In this document: positions 26,741 through 35,490 of the stretch, piece by piece
Layout: the number at the start of each line of letters is the position of its first letter
Numbering within the stretch: the first letter of the stretch is position 1
DNA from: Planctomycetota bacterium
GTDB taxonomy: Bacteria > Planctomycetota > Planctomycetia > Planctomycetales > Planctomycetaceae
Assembly (NCBI GenBank): GCA_003388505.1
Contig: QQVO01000012.1
Coordinates: 1 to 64,000 of the forward strand
DNA length: 64,000 bases
Reading direction: 5' to 3'
The notes under the pieces: model-generated
What the model was told of the DNA's origin: nothing
What the model saw: the letters and a program-made list of their open reading frames with translations, nothing else
Database searches by the model: none
Position numbers and translations under genes: made by a program

Positions 26741-28229
26741 AGCCGAGTTCCTTCATGTACTCAGCCATCTTGGCGCGTGTCTCGGCCAGTTCCGCTTCGA
26801 GTCGCGTGATTTCGTCTTGGACTGCGTCAATGTCGACCGGTTCTTCTTCTTCGTAGGTGTCGACGTACCGCGGAATGTTCAGGTTGAAATCGTTCTCTTC
26901 GATCTCGTCGAATGTCGCGCGATAGGCGTACTTCTCGACTGTCTTGAACGCCTGGAAAGATTTGGTGATCTTCTCGATATCATCCCCGCGCAGGTAATTC
27001 TGGTTCTTGCCATCCTCGAACTCCCGGCTGGCGTCGATGAACAGCACATCCTTCGCCTTCCTCCCCTTGTGGAAGATCAGGATGGCCGCCGGGATGCCCG
27101 TGCCGAAGAAAAGGTTCGGCGGCAGGCCGATAACCGCCTCCAGCAGACTCTCCTCAATGAGTTTCTGGCGGATGGCCCCCTCAGACCCGCCGCGGAAGAG
27201 GACGCCGTGGGGCACGATCACGCCCACCTTCCCGTCGTCTTCGACGGCTGTCTCGATCATGTGCGTGACGAAGGCATAGTCGCCTCGGCTCTTCGGCGGC
27301 ACACCGCGCCAGAAGCGATTGAACTTGTCCGCCGTCGCTTCTTCCTGCCCCCACTTGTCGAGTGAGAAGGGAGGATTGGCGACGACCACGTTGAACTTCA
27401 TCAACTTGTCGCCCTCGACCAGCCGGGGGTTACCGATGGTATCGCACCACTCGATACGGGCGGCGTCCATCTCGTGCAGGAACATGTTCATCCGGCATAG
27501 CGCCCAGGTGCTGCCGTTCGATTCCTGACCGAAGAGCGAGAAGTTGTCGCTGCCCACCTGATTTCCGACCTTAATCAGCAGAGACCCGGAGCCGCACGCC
27601 GGATCGCAAATACGGTCGCCGGTTTTCGGGTTGACCAGCTTCGCGAGCAGTGTCGACACCTCCGGCGGCGTATAGAACTCACCGGCCTTCTTGCCGGCGC
27701 CGGCGGCGAACTTGCCGATCAGATATTCGTACACGTCGCCGATGATGTCGCGGTCGCCGAGTCGAGACGGCCGCAGGTCGAGCTTCGGGTTGTTGAAGTC
27801 ATCGAGCAGGTTCTTCAGACGGCGGTTGCGCTCCCTGGTCTGGCCCAGCGCTGGCTCCGAATTGAAGTCGATGTTGCGGAAGACGTTTTCGAGCTTCGTC
27901 TTATTGGCGTCTTCGATCTTCTCCAAGGCGATGTTGATCAACTCGCCGACATTGGCCGCGTCGCGGTGTGAGTAGAGGTAGTCGAAGTCGCACTCCGGCG
28001 GCACGACAAACCGCTCCCGGCCGAGCGCCCGTTCGACCCGCGTCTTGTCGCCTTTGTATTTCTCTTCGTAACCTGCCCGCTTGTCCTTCCACATGTCGCT
28101 CATGTATTTGATGAACAGCATGGTCAAGATGTAGTTCTTGTACTCGGCCGGATCGACGGCGCCGCGGAACGTGTCGCAGGCCTTCCAGACGATGTTGAGG
28201 ATTTCTTCTCGTGAAACTTTGGGCGACAT
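26730..28229 (-). CDS. hsdM: Type I restriction enzyme HsdM (adenine methyltransferase) subunit
   Basis: A 499-residue N6-adenine methyltransferase. An N-terminal helical domain (about 1-150, with FIKYMSDMWKDK) precedes the catalytic fold. SAM-binding motif I is CDPACGSGSLLI (about 205-216) and catalytic motif IV is NPPF (about 283-286). The C-terminus has a coiled segment (EITRLEAELAETRAKMAEYM) that contacts HsdS. It methylates host DNA to protect it from HsdR. It lies 15 bp after the half-size HsdS and overlaps hsdS. A GGAC-type ribosome site precedes the ATG. Confidence 0.96.
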   Translation of the reverse strand: MSPKVSREEILNIVWKACDTFRGAVDPAEYKNYILTMLFIKYMSDMWKDKRAGYEEKYKGDKTRVERALGRERFVVPPECDFDYLYSHRDAANVGELINIALEKIEDANKTKLENVFRNIDFNSEPALGQTRERNRRLKNLLDDFNNPKLDLRPSRLGDRDIIGDVYEYLIGKFAAGAGKKAGEFYTPPEVSTLLAKLVNPKTGDRICDPACGSGSLLIKVGNQVGSDNFSLFGQESNGSTWALCRMNMFLHEMDAARIEWCDTIGNPRLVEGDKLMKFNVVVANPPFSLDKWGQEEATADKFNRFWRGVPPKSRGDYAFVTHMIETAVEDDGKVGVIVPHGVLFRGGSEGAIRQKLIEESLLEAVIGLPPNLFFGTGIPAAILIFHKGRKAKDVLFIDASREFEDGKNQNYLRGDDIEKITKSFQAFKTVEKYAYRATFDEIEENDFNLNIPRYVDTYEEEEPVDIDAVQDEITRLEAELAETRAKMAEYMKELGYAK

Positions 28230-28244
28230 CGGTGTCCTTTCGAT

Positions 28245-28871
28245 TCATGAAGGCCGGCGGGCGGCCTTCATGCTGATGGCTTGAATGAGTTGGGATCGTT
28301 TCTTCTGGACGGCTGCCAGCAGCTTCTGCTCCTGCAGCCGGAGCTGGTCAAGTTCGACAATGGACCGCTGCACGGACAGCGGCGGGATCGGAATTCGCAG
28401 CGATTGCACATCGGACTTTGATACCAGGGGAATGTGGGTTCCCCGCATCAGCGGCTTCAGCGCGGCCTGGAACCTTGGCTGGTTGATCCACCACGCCAGG
28501 TATTCAGGACCCACCGTATCGGCTTTGGGCCGCATGATGAAGAAATAGCCCGAGGCGATCGCCCGGCCGACCGGCTGGTCGACCACTGCAGCAAACAGTT
28601 GATGGCCGCGGGCGAGGAAGAGCACGTCGCCCTGGTGGACCTGATGCTTCTCCGACCACCGATCTAGTTGGACTGTCACGACGGTCTCCGGCGTCAACCG
28701 GTGGTCGTCGTCGAAGTCCTTGATCTGGATCACCTGGACGAGCTCCTCCGCCGGCGCAGGCTGGCCGAGACGCCCAGCTCGTGTTTCGTCGAACGGTTCG
28801 ACCTTCCCGCGAAATTGGTAGCCGGTGTCGAAATCTGCCACCTGGCGGAGCTTTGGATTTTTTGATTTCAT
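28245..28871 (-). CDS. Half-size HsdS-like protein (single target-recognition domain)
   Basis: A 208-residue protein with one target-recognition domain (about 1-150) and one C-terminal coiled spacer (LSVQRSIVELDQLRLQEQKL). The LVSKSDVQSLRIPIPPL stretch is the usual boundary between the two in HsdS. Half-length HsdS proteins can dimerise to rebuild a full specificity unit with a symmetric target. Here it coexists with a complete HsdS downstream of the same hsdM, so it could give the methylase an alternative specificity or work with the ATPase module. The frame ends cleanly after a basic tail, so it is not obviously a fragment. Confidence 0.8.
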   Translation of the reverse strand: MKSKNPKLRQVADFDTGYQFRGKVEPFDETRAGRLGQPAPAEELVQVIQIKDFDDDHRLTPETVVTVQLDRWSEKHQVHQGDVLFLARGHQLFAAVVDQPVGRAIASGYFFIMRPKADTVGPEYLAWWINQPRFQAALKPLMRGTHIPLVSKSDVQSLRIPIPPLSVQRSIVELDQLRLQEQKLLAAVQKKRSQLIQAISMKAARRPS

Positions 28872-28936
28872 GTTGACGAAGCCCGTGGGTCAGGGCGGCC
28901 CGGATGGGCCGCCCCGTCCCACAGTTAGAGGAACAA

Positions 28937-30271
28937 CTACTCGGACGCATCCGCCGCGCGGATGGCATCCTCGATGGAGAGCAGCGCCTCACGGATTTCA
29001 TCCCGCAAGGTGGTTGCCTCCGAACTGATGTCGTCCGCGGAACTGCGGACGTCCGTCACCTTGCGGTTGATGCTGGTGACGCGCTTCAGCGCCGTCCGGA
29101 TTCTCTCGATCTGGCATTCGACCAGCGAGCCGTCGAACTCGGGCGACTCCGACCGCAAGGTCCGAACTCGGTGTAGCGCGATCAGCAGCCGCAGCGCGGT
29201 CCGCAGATGCTCATGGGTCGTGGCGATCCACGGGCCAAGGTCGCACTCGCCCTCGGCCCACTCACCAATCTCGCGTGCCAGACCGGCCTGCGACTTACTG
29301 AGGTAGATGCCGGCGGTCGCGCCACGCTCCGACATTTTCGTGGTCAGCTCGTCGGCGACCGCCTTCCGGCCCATCGGCGATTGCCGGTCGCGGGCCTCGA
29401 TGACGATCTTCAGTCCGGTGGCGGCCACAGACGTGCTGGTGATCGTGACCACCACGTCGCCCGGCCGGTTGTCGGAGCCGACGTGCTCGACCTCCGCGCC
29501 GACTTCCCGGGCCCACGGCTGGACTTGAACTACGACCTCTTCCTCGTAGGGCGTGCCCTTGGCGATCGTCTGCATGACGGCCTCTTCGGCTGCCTCCTGA
29601 CCGCGGATTTCCTTGGCCAGGGAGTCGACCTCCTCCTTGAGAGGCTTGATGGCATCCGCGACGACCAATTTGACGGCCTTCGCCAGCTGACCGTCTTCTC
29701 CAGTCACCTTGGTAATGGCGCTTTCGAGCGAGCCCTGAACCGAGTCTTTGCGATTCGGGTCCAGGAGATTTCCCAGCGTCTTGAGCGATTTGCCCAAAGA
29801 CGAAGAGTCCTTGCCGGGGTCGAGCTCGTCAGCAAACAGTTGCTTCACCTCGACGATTCGGTCATTGACCGATTTGGCCACCGTTGTGGTGGCGTCGAGG
29901 ATCGGCTTAAGGACCTGGCCATCGCCGGTGCCGACCTTATTGATCAGCCGGTCATGGACGGCTTGCGGGATGCCGGACACCTTCGTCTCCGTCTCGCTGA
30001 GCAGGCGCTCAATATGACGTTTGACGAACTCGGTGTCCTTCGATGCCGATGCCCTCTCCAGGCAGAAAACCCCAACTTCGATGGCGCGGGTCAGCGCCAA
30101 CGGCCGATCATCATCAGGGAGCGGCGTCAAGTAATCAGCCACATCCTGATTCCGGACACGGAAGTTGTGGACGGTGACGACGTCGCCAGTGACGTCGATC
30201 GAGTCAAAGGGATCAGCGGCAACACTGGCGTCGCCATTCCCAGCCACAGTTTTGGTAGTAGCACTACTCAT
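28937..30271 (-). CDS. Coiled-coil protein with a PD-(D/E)XK-like region
   Basis: A 444-residue protein starting at 30271 behind AAGGAAG; an open frame continues upstream without a site. Residues 1-230 are mainly helical, with predicted coils (LKEEVDSLAKEIRGQEAAEE). Residues about 237-310 read KGTPYEEEVVV, then NRPGDVVVTI, then LKIVIEARDR, in the order E...D...E-x-R. The same order is seen in DUF2130-type members of the PD-(D/E)XK superfamily; the last catalytic Lys would be replaced by Arg, so activity is uncertain. It is first after the second promoter and 65 bp ahead of the half-HsdS. I do not recognise the whole protein. Confidence 0.6.
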   Translation of the reverse strand: MSSATTKTVAGNGDASVAADPFDSIDVTGDVVTVHNFRVRNQDVADYLTPLPDDDRPLALTRAIEVGVFCLERASASKDTEFVKRHIERLLSETETKVSGIPQAVHDRLINKVGTGDGQVLKPILDATTTVAKSVNDRIVEVKQLFADELDPGKDSSSLGKSLKTLGNLLDPNRKDSVQGSLESAITKVTGEDGQLAKAVKLVVADAIKPLKEEVDSLAKEIRGQEAAEEAVMQTIAKGTPYEEEVVVQVQPWAREVGAEVEHVGSDNRPGDVVVTITSTSVAATGLKIVIEARDRQSPMGRKAVADELTTKMSERGATAGIYLSKSQAGLAREIGEWAEGECDLGPWIATTHEHLRTALRLLIALHRVRTLRSESPEFDGSLVECQIERIRTALKRVTSINRKVTDVRSSADDISSEATTLRDEIREALLSIEDAIRAADASE

Positions 30272-30813
30272 TGTTGTTCTTCCTTTGGAAAAACAGGGCC
30301 GGCGGGCGCCGGGCTCACACGAACCTCGGAACCTCGCCCGCCAGCCGATCGGGACTACTCGGTCGTTCGGCACCTCCCTTCGGAATGGCGGCGAGCATTG
30401 ACCGGCGCCCCGATCGGGGCGACAATGAGCAATGGTGCGTCTTGCTCGGGCAATGCTGCCTGGGTTAAGGCATCCAGGCTCCGTGTGACAGCACGGAGCC
30501 TCTTTCTTTCGATCCTCCAGAAATTCTGACGTATAACTGATACCGCGATTCTACCGCGTAACCCGCGGTGTACAAGTGCAGTATTGGAAATACTTCATTT
30601 TTTCTGGAATCGCGGCCGGGCGGCCAGATTGGCCAAACCGACGATCGCTGCAGATGGCATATCGCATGCCGCGACGGAATGATCGCTATAAGTCTCATTA
30701 CGCAATTAACTTACAAAAAATACATGCGTGAGTTGTGAGGGCGGCACCGACGGCTCCGCCCCCCGCAACCGACGCCAGCATCGAGAAACCGCGGACAAGA
30801 TGCGCCGCGGGCG
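30272..30813. other. 540-bp leader and promoter region inside the defence cluster
   Basis: No gene is seen. It splits the cluster into the ATPase module upstream and the Type I module downstream. From the promoter towards the gene it holds a 10-bp perfect hairpin (arms 30476-30485 and 30492-30501, AGGCTCCGTG/CACGGAGCCT) and a 16-bp perfect palindrome CGCCCCGATCGGGGCG (30406-30421). Both would lie in a roughly 270-nt untranslated leader, so attenuation or RNA-level control is possible. Confidence 0.55.
30548..30575 (-). promoter_or_regulatory. Candidate promoter with palindromic operator for the Type I module
   Basis: On the minus strand TTGTAC (30575-30570), 16 bp, TAGAAT (30553-30548). The spacer is filled by an inverted repeat, ACCGCG-GGTTA-CGCGGT (30553-30569). 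A second inverted repeat AGTATT-GGA-AATACT lies just upstream of the -35 at 30580-30594. An operator in the spacer suggests repression. Confidence 0.5.
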
Positions 30814-31959
30814 TCACTCCGGCAAACCGTTCTGTTCGAGCAGATCGAGAATACGAACGACAGTTCGTACCCACCTCCGGGGCGTAGCGTATTCGGGCTG
30901 TTTCGCCAGCCGCTCCACAAAGCTCTGCTTCAGACGGCGCTCACAGCCCCAGGCCTGAGAGTGAATCCCGGCGATTCGATGGAAGAGCTCGACGCGCTGG
31001 GCCGCCGTTAGCTTCGGGCAGCTGTGCCAGCCTTGCCCAGCTTGCTCCTCTGCCTCGCGACTCCACTGATTAAATGTGCGAACTTCTTCCGGCCGAACGG
31101 TCTTCTGGCTGCGGATTTCTCGACCGTAGTTTGACCGGCCCCATGAGTCGAGCATTTCGATCACTTCCGGTGTGGACGCGAAGATGACGCGAACAGCCGG
31201 ATATACCGGCGCCGAACAATACCAGGCGAGCGTCCTGAAGCAGGCGGGATGGCCTCGCGTGCCGATCTGACGAACGACGTTGTCGATCTCGTCGACGAAG
31301 AGCAGTAGCCCCTGGTGCCCGGTGTCTCGGAGAATTCGCTGGACCAGCTGAAGACGGTAGGCCACTGCGAAGCGTCCATACCAGCTCTTGTTGATCAGGT
31401 CTTGTCCGGACAGATATCGCAGGAGCTCTGAAAAGTACCTGGAACGAACGAAGGGCTGGTCGTCCTGCTGCATGTGCCAGAGGTAGCCCCACAGACGATT
31501 CGGATCGGTGCCAGCCGCAGTGTATGGATCTTCGGAATACGCGCCGGATAGCAGCGATACGACAGATTCAGGGTCCTCCTGTTCCATGAATGTGCGAACA
31601 ATTTCTGCAAACCCCTGGCAGTGTTCGAACTTTTTCAAAGAGGAACGTATCGAATCCAGAATCAGGGCGAAGTGACGCTGCGGGTGATTGAGGGCGCCGT
31701 CGTCGCCGTTCACGTCGAGTGATGCCACAGCGTATCCGCGCTCAAGGGCATAGTGCTTCGCGTAGCAGTGAAAATGTGACTTTCCTTCTCCGTACTCGCT
31801 GGTGACGTAAAACCAACGAGGGCTTGCGTCGGGTGCGAGCAGGACATCGAGTTTCTTGCGCAGGCTGCGCATTCCGACAGACAGCTCGTCGATCGCATGG
31901 ACAGGAGGGACGCCACGTTTCAAACGGTCGAGTGTCTGCCGACTGACGATGGCGTCCAT
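30814..31959 (-). CDS. BREX-type (DUF2791/BrxD-like) P-loop ATPase, second copy
   Basis: A 381-residue ATPase. The P-loop is SEYGEGKSHF at about residues 54-63, in the form shared by BrxC/BrxD-like proteins (EYGxGKSH). Walker B is LLFVDEIDNV (about 218). The sensor region has VIFASTPEVIEML. It lies 6 bp after a related ATPase gene and follows AAAGGAG. In BREX loci such proteins act with a methyltransferase and a PglZ-type protein; no PglZ is present here. It probably works with its tandem paralogue on DNA, but no activity is shown by the sequence alone. Confidence 0.78.
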   Translation of the reverse strand: MDAIVSRQTLDRLKRGVPPVHAIDELSVGMRSLRKKLDVLLAPDASPRWFYVTSEYGEGKSHFHCYAKHYALERGYAVASLDVNGDDGALNHPQRHFALILDSIRSSLKKFEHCQGFAEIVRTFMEQEDPESVVSLLSGAYSEDPYTAAGTDPNRLWGYLWHMQQDDQPFVRSRYFSELLRYLSGQDLINKSWYGRFAVAYRLQLVQRILRDTGHQGLLLFVDEIDNVVRQIGTRGHPACFRTLAWYCSAPVYPAVRVIFASTPEVIEMLDSWGRSNYGREIRSQKTVRPEEVRTFNQWSREAEEQAGQGWHSCPKLTAAQRVELFHRIAGIHSQAWGCERRLKQSFVERLAKQPEYATPRRWVRTVVRILDLLEQNGLPE

Positions 31960-31965
31960 CTTTCA

Positions 31966-33291
31966 TTACTCCTTTGCCTCGTCAGCGAACGCCGCTGCGA
32001 CAAACTCCGCAGAGTCGACGGATTGGAGGATGTCGGGATGCTGTTCAGCCACTTCCAGTGCCTTGACGACAGATTTACAGAGCGGCCGCAGACCGCCATG
32101 CTCGCCCATTCGCTCCTCGAAAGACTCGACCAGGGAATTGAGCCATTCGTCCGTCACCAGGGACTGCGGCTGCCAATCGAACGCCACCTCGTGGATGTCG
32201 CGAAGGCGTCGTGCCAGGTCACGACGGTTTTCGGGTGTCAGTGGACTCACGCTCAGATTGAGGATGACCGCCCGATAGTCAATCAGTCCGCGGAGTTGAG
32301 GAATGTCAATGCTGACATCCTCGATGCGGTCTTGAAGGGCGGGGTATTCGCGGAAACCTTTTTCCCCAGTGAACATTACGGGCGTGGCGGCTACATAGCA
32401 TACCGCCCGGCTCAGTCCGACTCCGCTGACGCCGCCATCAACATTGTCGAGTAGTTCGCGAAGATTCTGATATGCCGTTCGGCGGCGGTTCTTCGGATAG
32501 TGCTGGGCGTTCTCCGCTTCGTCAATGAAAATCGCCATACCGCCGTATCCCAGCTCTCGCAGCAGCGAAATCACACTTCGCAGCGTCTGTTTCGCGTTTT
32601 TATTGCTGATTGGCGCGAGCACTCCTCGGCTTTTCAGCTCCGGCACTCTCTCGCACGCGAACCACCGAATTACAGCCTCCTTGAGTTGTTGGTCTTCCGC
32701 GCTGGCGCGATCGAAGGCCGAGCTTGCGTAGGTGCGAACCGCAGAGGCGAAATCACCCGATACATTGGCCTTGCGAAGCAAGAGTTCGAGGGCACTAATC
32801 GTCCGGTCACGGGCGCCCTGTGAATTCGGGTCGATGCCCGAGCCGGATTCGGCCTGGACGTGCCGCTTGATCCAGTCGTCGAGAATCCAGGGCCAACCAT
32901 TCGCGTCACCTGGGTCATAGAGTTGTTCGTGCTCGTCGATAATGCGCTGACAAAGGCAGTTTCTGAGAATCGCCGCGTACAGCTCGTCGAACTTGTCGAG
33001 ACGAACGCCCTCGGCATCGGAAAGCTTGACATAGCTCGTGACCCAATTCCGTTCCAACGCCATCGCGTTGATCATCCCAATGAAGTGGGTCTTGCCGTGC
33101 CCATAGTCAGCGTTAAGAAAACGGATGCTTGCGCCGCCGCCCTCCTGGACGTCGTCGAGCAACCGCTCGACTTCTTTGAAGTATCGCTCTCGCCCGACGT
33201 TTAGGAATGTCACGCCTTCCAGCGGTGTCGTGCCGGCCGAAATCTGGCGGATCATCTTCTTCGCCAGGGGACGGGTAAGTTGTCGCGCCAT
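31966..33291 (-). CDS. BREX-type (DUF2791-like) P-loop ATPase, first copy
   Basis: A 441-residue ATPase with P-loop NADYGHGKTHFI (about 57-68), Walker B MAIFIDEAENAQ (about 249-260) and a sensor-like stretch CYVAATPVMF. The start at 33291 is preferred because CGGAGC precedes it; upstream in-frame ATGs have no site. It is similar in layout to the next gene downstream (P-loop near 60, Walker B near 220-250), so the two probably arose by duplication and may form a hetero-oligomer. It stands 16 bp after the coiled-coil gene. Confidence 0.78.
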   Translation of the reverse strand: MARQLTRPLAKKMIRQISAGTTPLEGVTFLNVGRERYFKEVERLLDDVQEGGGASIRFLNADYGHGKTHFIGMINAMALERNWVTSYVKLSDAEGVRLDKFDELYAAILRNCLCQRIIDEHEQLYDPGDANGWPWILDDWIKRHVQAESGSGIDPNSQGARDRTISALELLLRKANVSGDFASAVRTYASSAFDRASAEDQQLKEAVIRWFACERVPELKSRGVLAPISNKNAKQTLRSVISLLRELGYGGMAIFIDEAENAQHYPKNRRRTAYQNLRELLDNVDGGVSGVGLSRAVCYVAATPVMFTGEKGFREYPALQDRIEDVSIDIPQLRGLIDYRAVILNLSVSPLTPENRRDLARRLRDIHEVAFDWQPQSLVTDEWLNSLVESFEERMGEHGGLRPLCKSVVKALEVAEQHPDILQSVDSAEFVAAAFADEAKE

Positions 33292-33307
33292 GATGGCATG
33301 CTCCGAC

Positions 33308-34201
33308 TCAAGACTCATGTTGGCGAAAGCTAAGGCGGCCACAGGTTGCCAGCCGTTTCGTTTGCGGGAAATACATGAACAACCCGTCGTCAGCGAATGA
33401 CCCGCCAACGATTTCCAAGCTATAATTGACGCCCAACTTCTTCACTGGCGGTGCCCCAGCCGCAAGGTACGACGTGAGATCGGCTCGAAACTGCGCCAGC
33501 GGATACGGCCGAAACTGTTCGCTGGATGGGTCGTGCTGAAACCGCTTGGATTGCCGCTGCCAGCACATCTCTCGTAGCAGGTCGAATACAAGCACTCCAT
33601 CTCCGGGCTTCGTTCCAAGAGACTCAAGGCATTTCCAGACGAGCTCGACAAAGTCATCTGGCTTCGGAATGGCCTTCGTCAGCCGTTCTAACTCGGCCCG
33701 TGCCTCCATAACGAGTGTCTCGGCGCTGAGGGGTGGCGCAAGGGCGCGTCCATTGATCGTCGCCTTGTCCTTCTCCTCGTCGATCTTTACAAAGACGACT
33801 TCCTCGATCACCGGCTCGGGCCAATCCCCAACAATCTTCCAACCCAGATGCTGTGCACCCTGTTCGACGCGCAGGCGGCGAGAGCCTCGCTCAGCGGTTC
33901 GCCACTTTGAAATCGTCTCCGTTAGCTTGCCGATGTACTTCGGCGATTCACTGGTCAGCTCGACGAGTTGGCTGCTCACCTTCTCCGCAGTTCTGGCGAA
34001 ATCCGTGGTTGCAAGCCGGTTCACTGCACCATGTTTTTGTGCATCGGTGACGGCCTTCCGCAGTGTATTGACCTGTCGATGCAGAGCGTCCAAGTGTTTG
34101 CCCAGTTCTTCGATAGCGTTCTCGCACGCGTTGGCTGCGAACCCTCGCGGTGCGTCAAGTGAAACTGGTGTGGTCGGTGCATTGGGGGAAGTCTTTGTCA
34201 T
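33308..34201 (-). CDS. Coiled-coil protein of the ATPase module, unknown function
   Basis: A 297-residue protein that I do not recognise. Residues 25-105 form a long predicted helix or coiled coil (IEELGKHLDALHRQVNTLRK and following). A mixed region (about 115-165) includes EEVVFVKIDEEKDKATINGR. The C-terminal half is a probable winged or alpha/beta domain ending in GLFMYFPQ. Its ATG overlaps the stop of the preceding gene (ATGA). It sits between the HerA partner and the BREX-type ATPases, so a bridging or adaptor role is possible; this is inference. Confidence 0.65.
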   Translation of the reverse strand: MTKTSPNAPTTPVSLDAPRGFAANACENAIEELGKHLDALHRQVNTLRKAVTDAQKHGAVNRLATTDFARTAEKVSSQLVELTSESPKYIGKLTETISKWRTAERGSRRLRVEQGAQHLGWKIVGDWPEPVIEEVVFVKIDEEKDKATINGRALAPPLSAETLVMEARAELERLTKAIPKPDDFVELVWKCLESLGTKPGDGVLVFDLLREMCWQRQSKRFQHDPSSEQFRPYPLAQFRADLTSYLAAGAPPVKKLGVNYSLEIVGGSFADDGLFMYFPQTKRLATCGRLSFRQHES

Positions 34202-35490
34202 TTGGGCGTCCTTTCACGCTGGGAAGTGGGCGGTAGCTGCTCCTCGATGGCATCAATCAGCCCCGGCTTCACCTTGATTAGGAACTCCTGGTCAAGCCGA
34301 GATCCGCCCGAGTATTCGAGATACGGCCTCCAGGGGCCGGCGGCCATTGTTCGAAGAACACTGAACATCTCAGCGATTTCGATAATCCAGCCCTCTTCCA
34401 GCCCTAGTAGGCATCCCGCCAACGCTATCGTGCGCCCCGGTGTGAAGCCAATTTCTCGTTCGAGATATGGAAACCCCCTTGCAAAGTAATAGAGGCGCCG
34501 AAGGTCCCCATCACAGGGTTTTGCATCGAAGTCGTAGATCTCTGCCGCCCAGTGGAAGAAGTGTGTATCAATCAATTCCAGCTGTTGTTCTGTGTCCTCA
34601 CGCAAGGTTTGGAATACGCTTGCTGCACGTGAGCCAGCGTCCGTCGCGACATACGGAACCACGCGGCGGCCGCCGTCATCAGCCTCACTCCGATCGACCA
34701 GCCCCAACTCGAACAAATGGTGGTATCGCGGCTGTGCCTGGTTGCGGGCAACTGCCTTCGACTGCAAACGCTCCGCAAACTGACGGCAAGAGCGTAAAGA
34801 TTCGACATTGGAGATGTCGGTGACATCTACCAGCGAGTCAACCAAATCATTGGCAGCTTGCGGCAGCAACTTCGGCGAATTCGACGGGTCACCCTGCTGG
34901 CTGCTTGCAAAGCGCTTCAGGAGAAATGGCGTCAATATGTCGACCGACAACAATGCGTACAACAAGAAAAGCTGCAGCGCCGGTCGTCTCGCGATTGCAA
35001 ATGGGTTGGCTGTTGGTGCACCATCGAGGACTCCCGGCATCGTCGCCTGAAGGAACTTGTTGAGGAAAACTCCTTTTTCGGAAAGAGCATACCCCGTCGT
35101 CAACAGTTCGAATGACCGTCCCATCTCAAGAATACGCGTGGCGTTCTTCTCGGTCAGAAGTCCGAGGTGTGAAGGAATATCGCGTTGCGACAGCCAGAGC
35201 GCCTGCAGCTGGTAAGCGGGCGCTGAAGTATCCGTCATCCCAAAGAGTTCGTGTAGCTCCGCCGTCTTCTCATCTACGGGAGTTCGCATGCGCTGAAGCT
35301 CGTTGCGGTCAACGCTTTTGGCAAACTCAGGCCACCGTGGATCCGCTTCGTCGATCATCTGGAATACGAATCGGCCAAGTCGATCGACTAGTGCCTGCCG
35401 CGTGTCCAGTTGTCGTCCTGCGACCAACGAGAGGCAGCATAGATATCCCAGGCGCAGCTGCGAAGGCTCCATGTGTGTGATCAGTTTCAT
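34198..35490 (-). CDS. Unknown 430-residue helical protein coupled to the HerA-like ATPase
   Basis: A 430-residue protein rich in leucine and predicted helices, with no motif I can name. The start at 35490 follows GGAGAG and overlaps the HerA-like stop (ATGA), while its own stop overlaps the next gene (ATGA); such tight coupling on both sides suggests subunits of one complex. Landmarks are LTTGYALSEKGVFLNKFLQA (about 130-150), GLVDRSE (about 265), and HFFHWAAEIYDFD (about 315). Partners of HerA ATPases are often nucleases (NurA); I see no NurA or PD-(D/E)XK motif here, so it may be a DNA-binding or scaffold subunit. Confidence 0.65.
   Translation of the reverse strand: MKLITHMEPSQLRLGYLCCLSLVAGRQLDTRQALVDRLGRFVFQMIDEADPRWPEFAKSVDRNELQRMRTPVDEKTAELHELFGMTDTSAPAYQLQALWLSQRDIPSHLGLLTEKNATRILEMGRSFELLTTGYALSEKGVFLNKFLQATMPGVLDGAPTANPFAIARRPALQLFLLYALLSVDILTPFLLKRFASSQQGDPSNSPKLLPQAANDLVDSLVDVTDISNVESLRSCRQFAERLQSKAVARNQAQPRYHHLFELGLVDRSEADDGGRRVVPYVATDAGSRAASVFQTLREDTEQQLELIDTHFFHWAAEIYDFDAKPCDGDLRRLYYFARGFPYLEREIGFTPGRTIALAGCLLGLEEGWIIEIAEMFSVLRTMAAGPWRPYLEYSGGSRLDQEFLIKVKPGLIDAIEEQLPPTSQRERTPK

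Noticed and set aside
29207-30529. A 440-codon open frame on the plus strand
   Set aside because: Shadow of the minus-strand coiled-coil/PD-(D/E)XK-like gene; no ribosome site and no recognisable motif.
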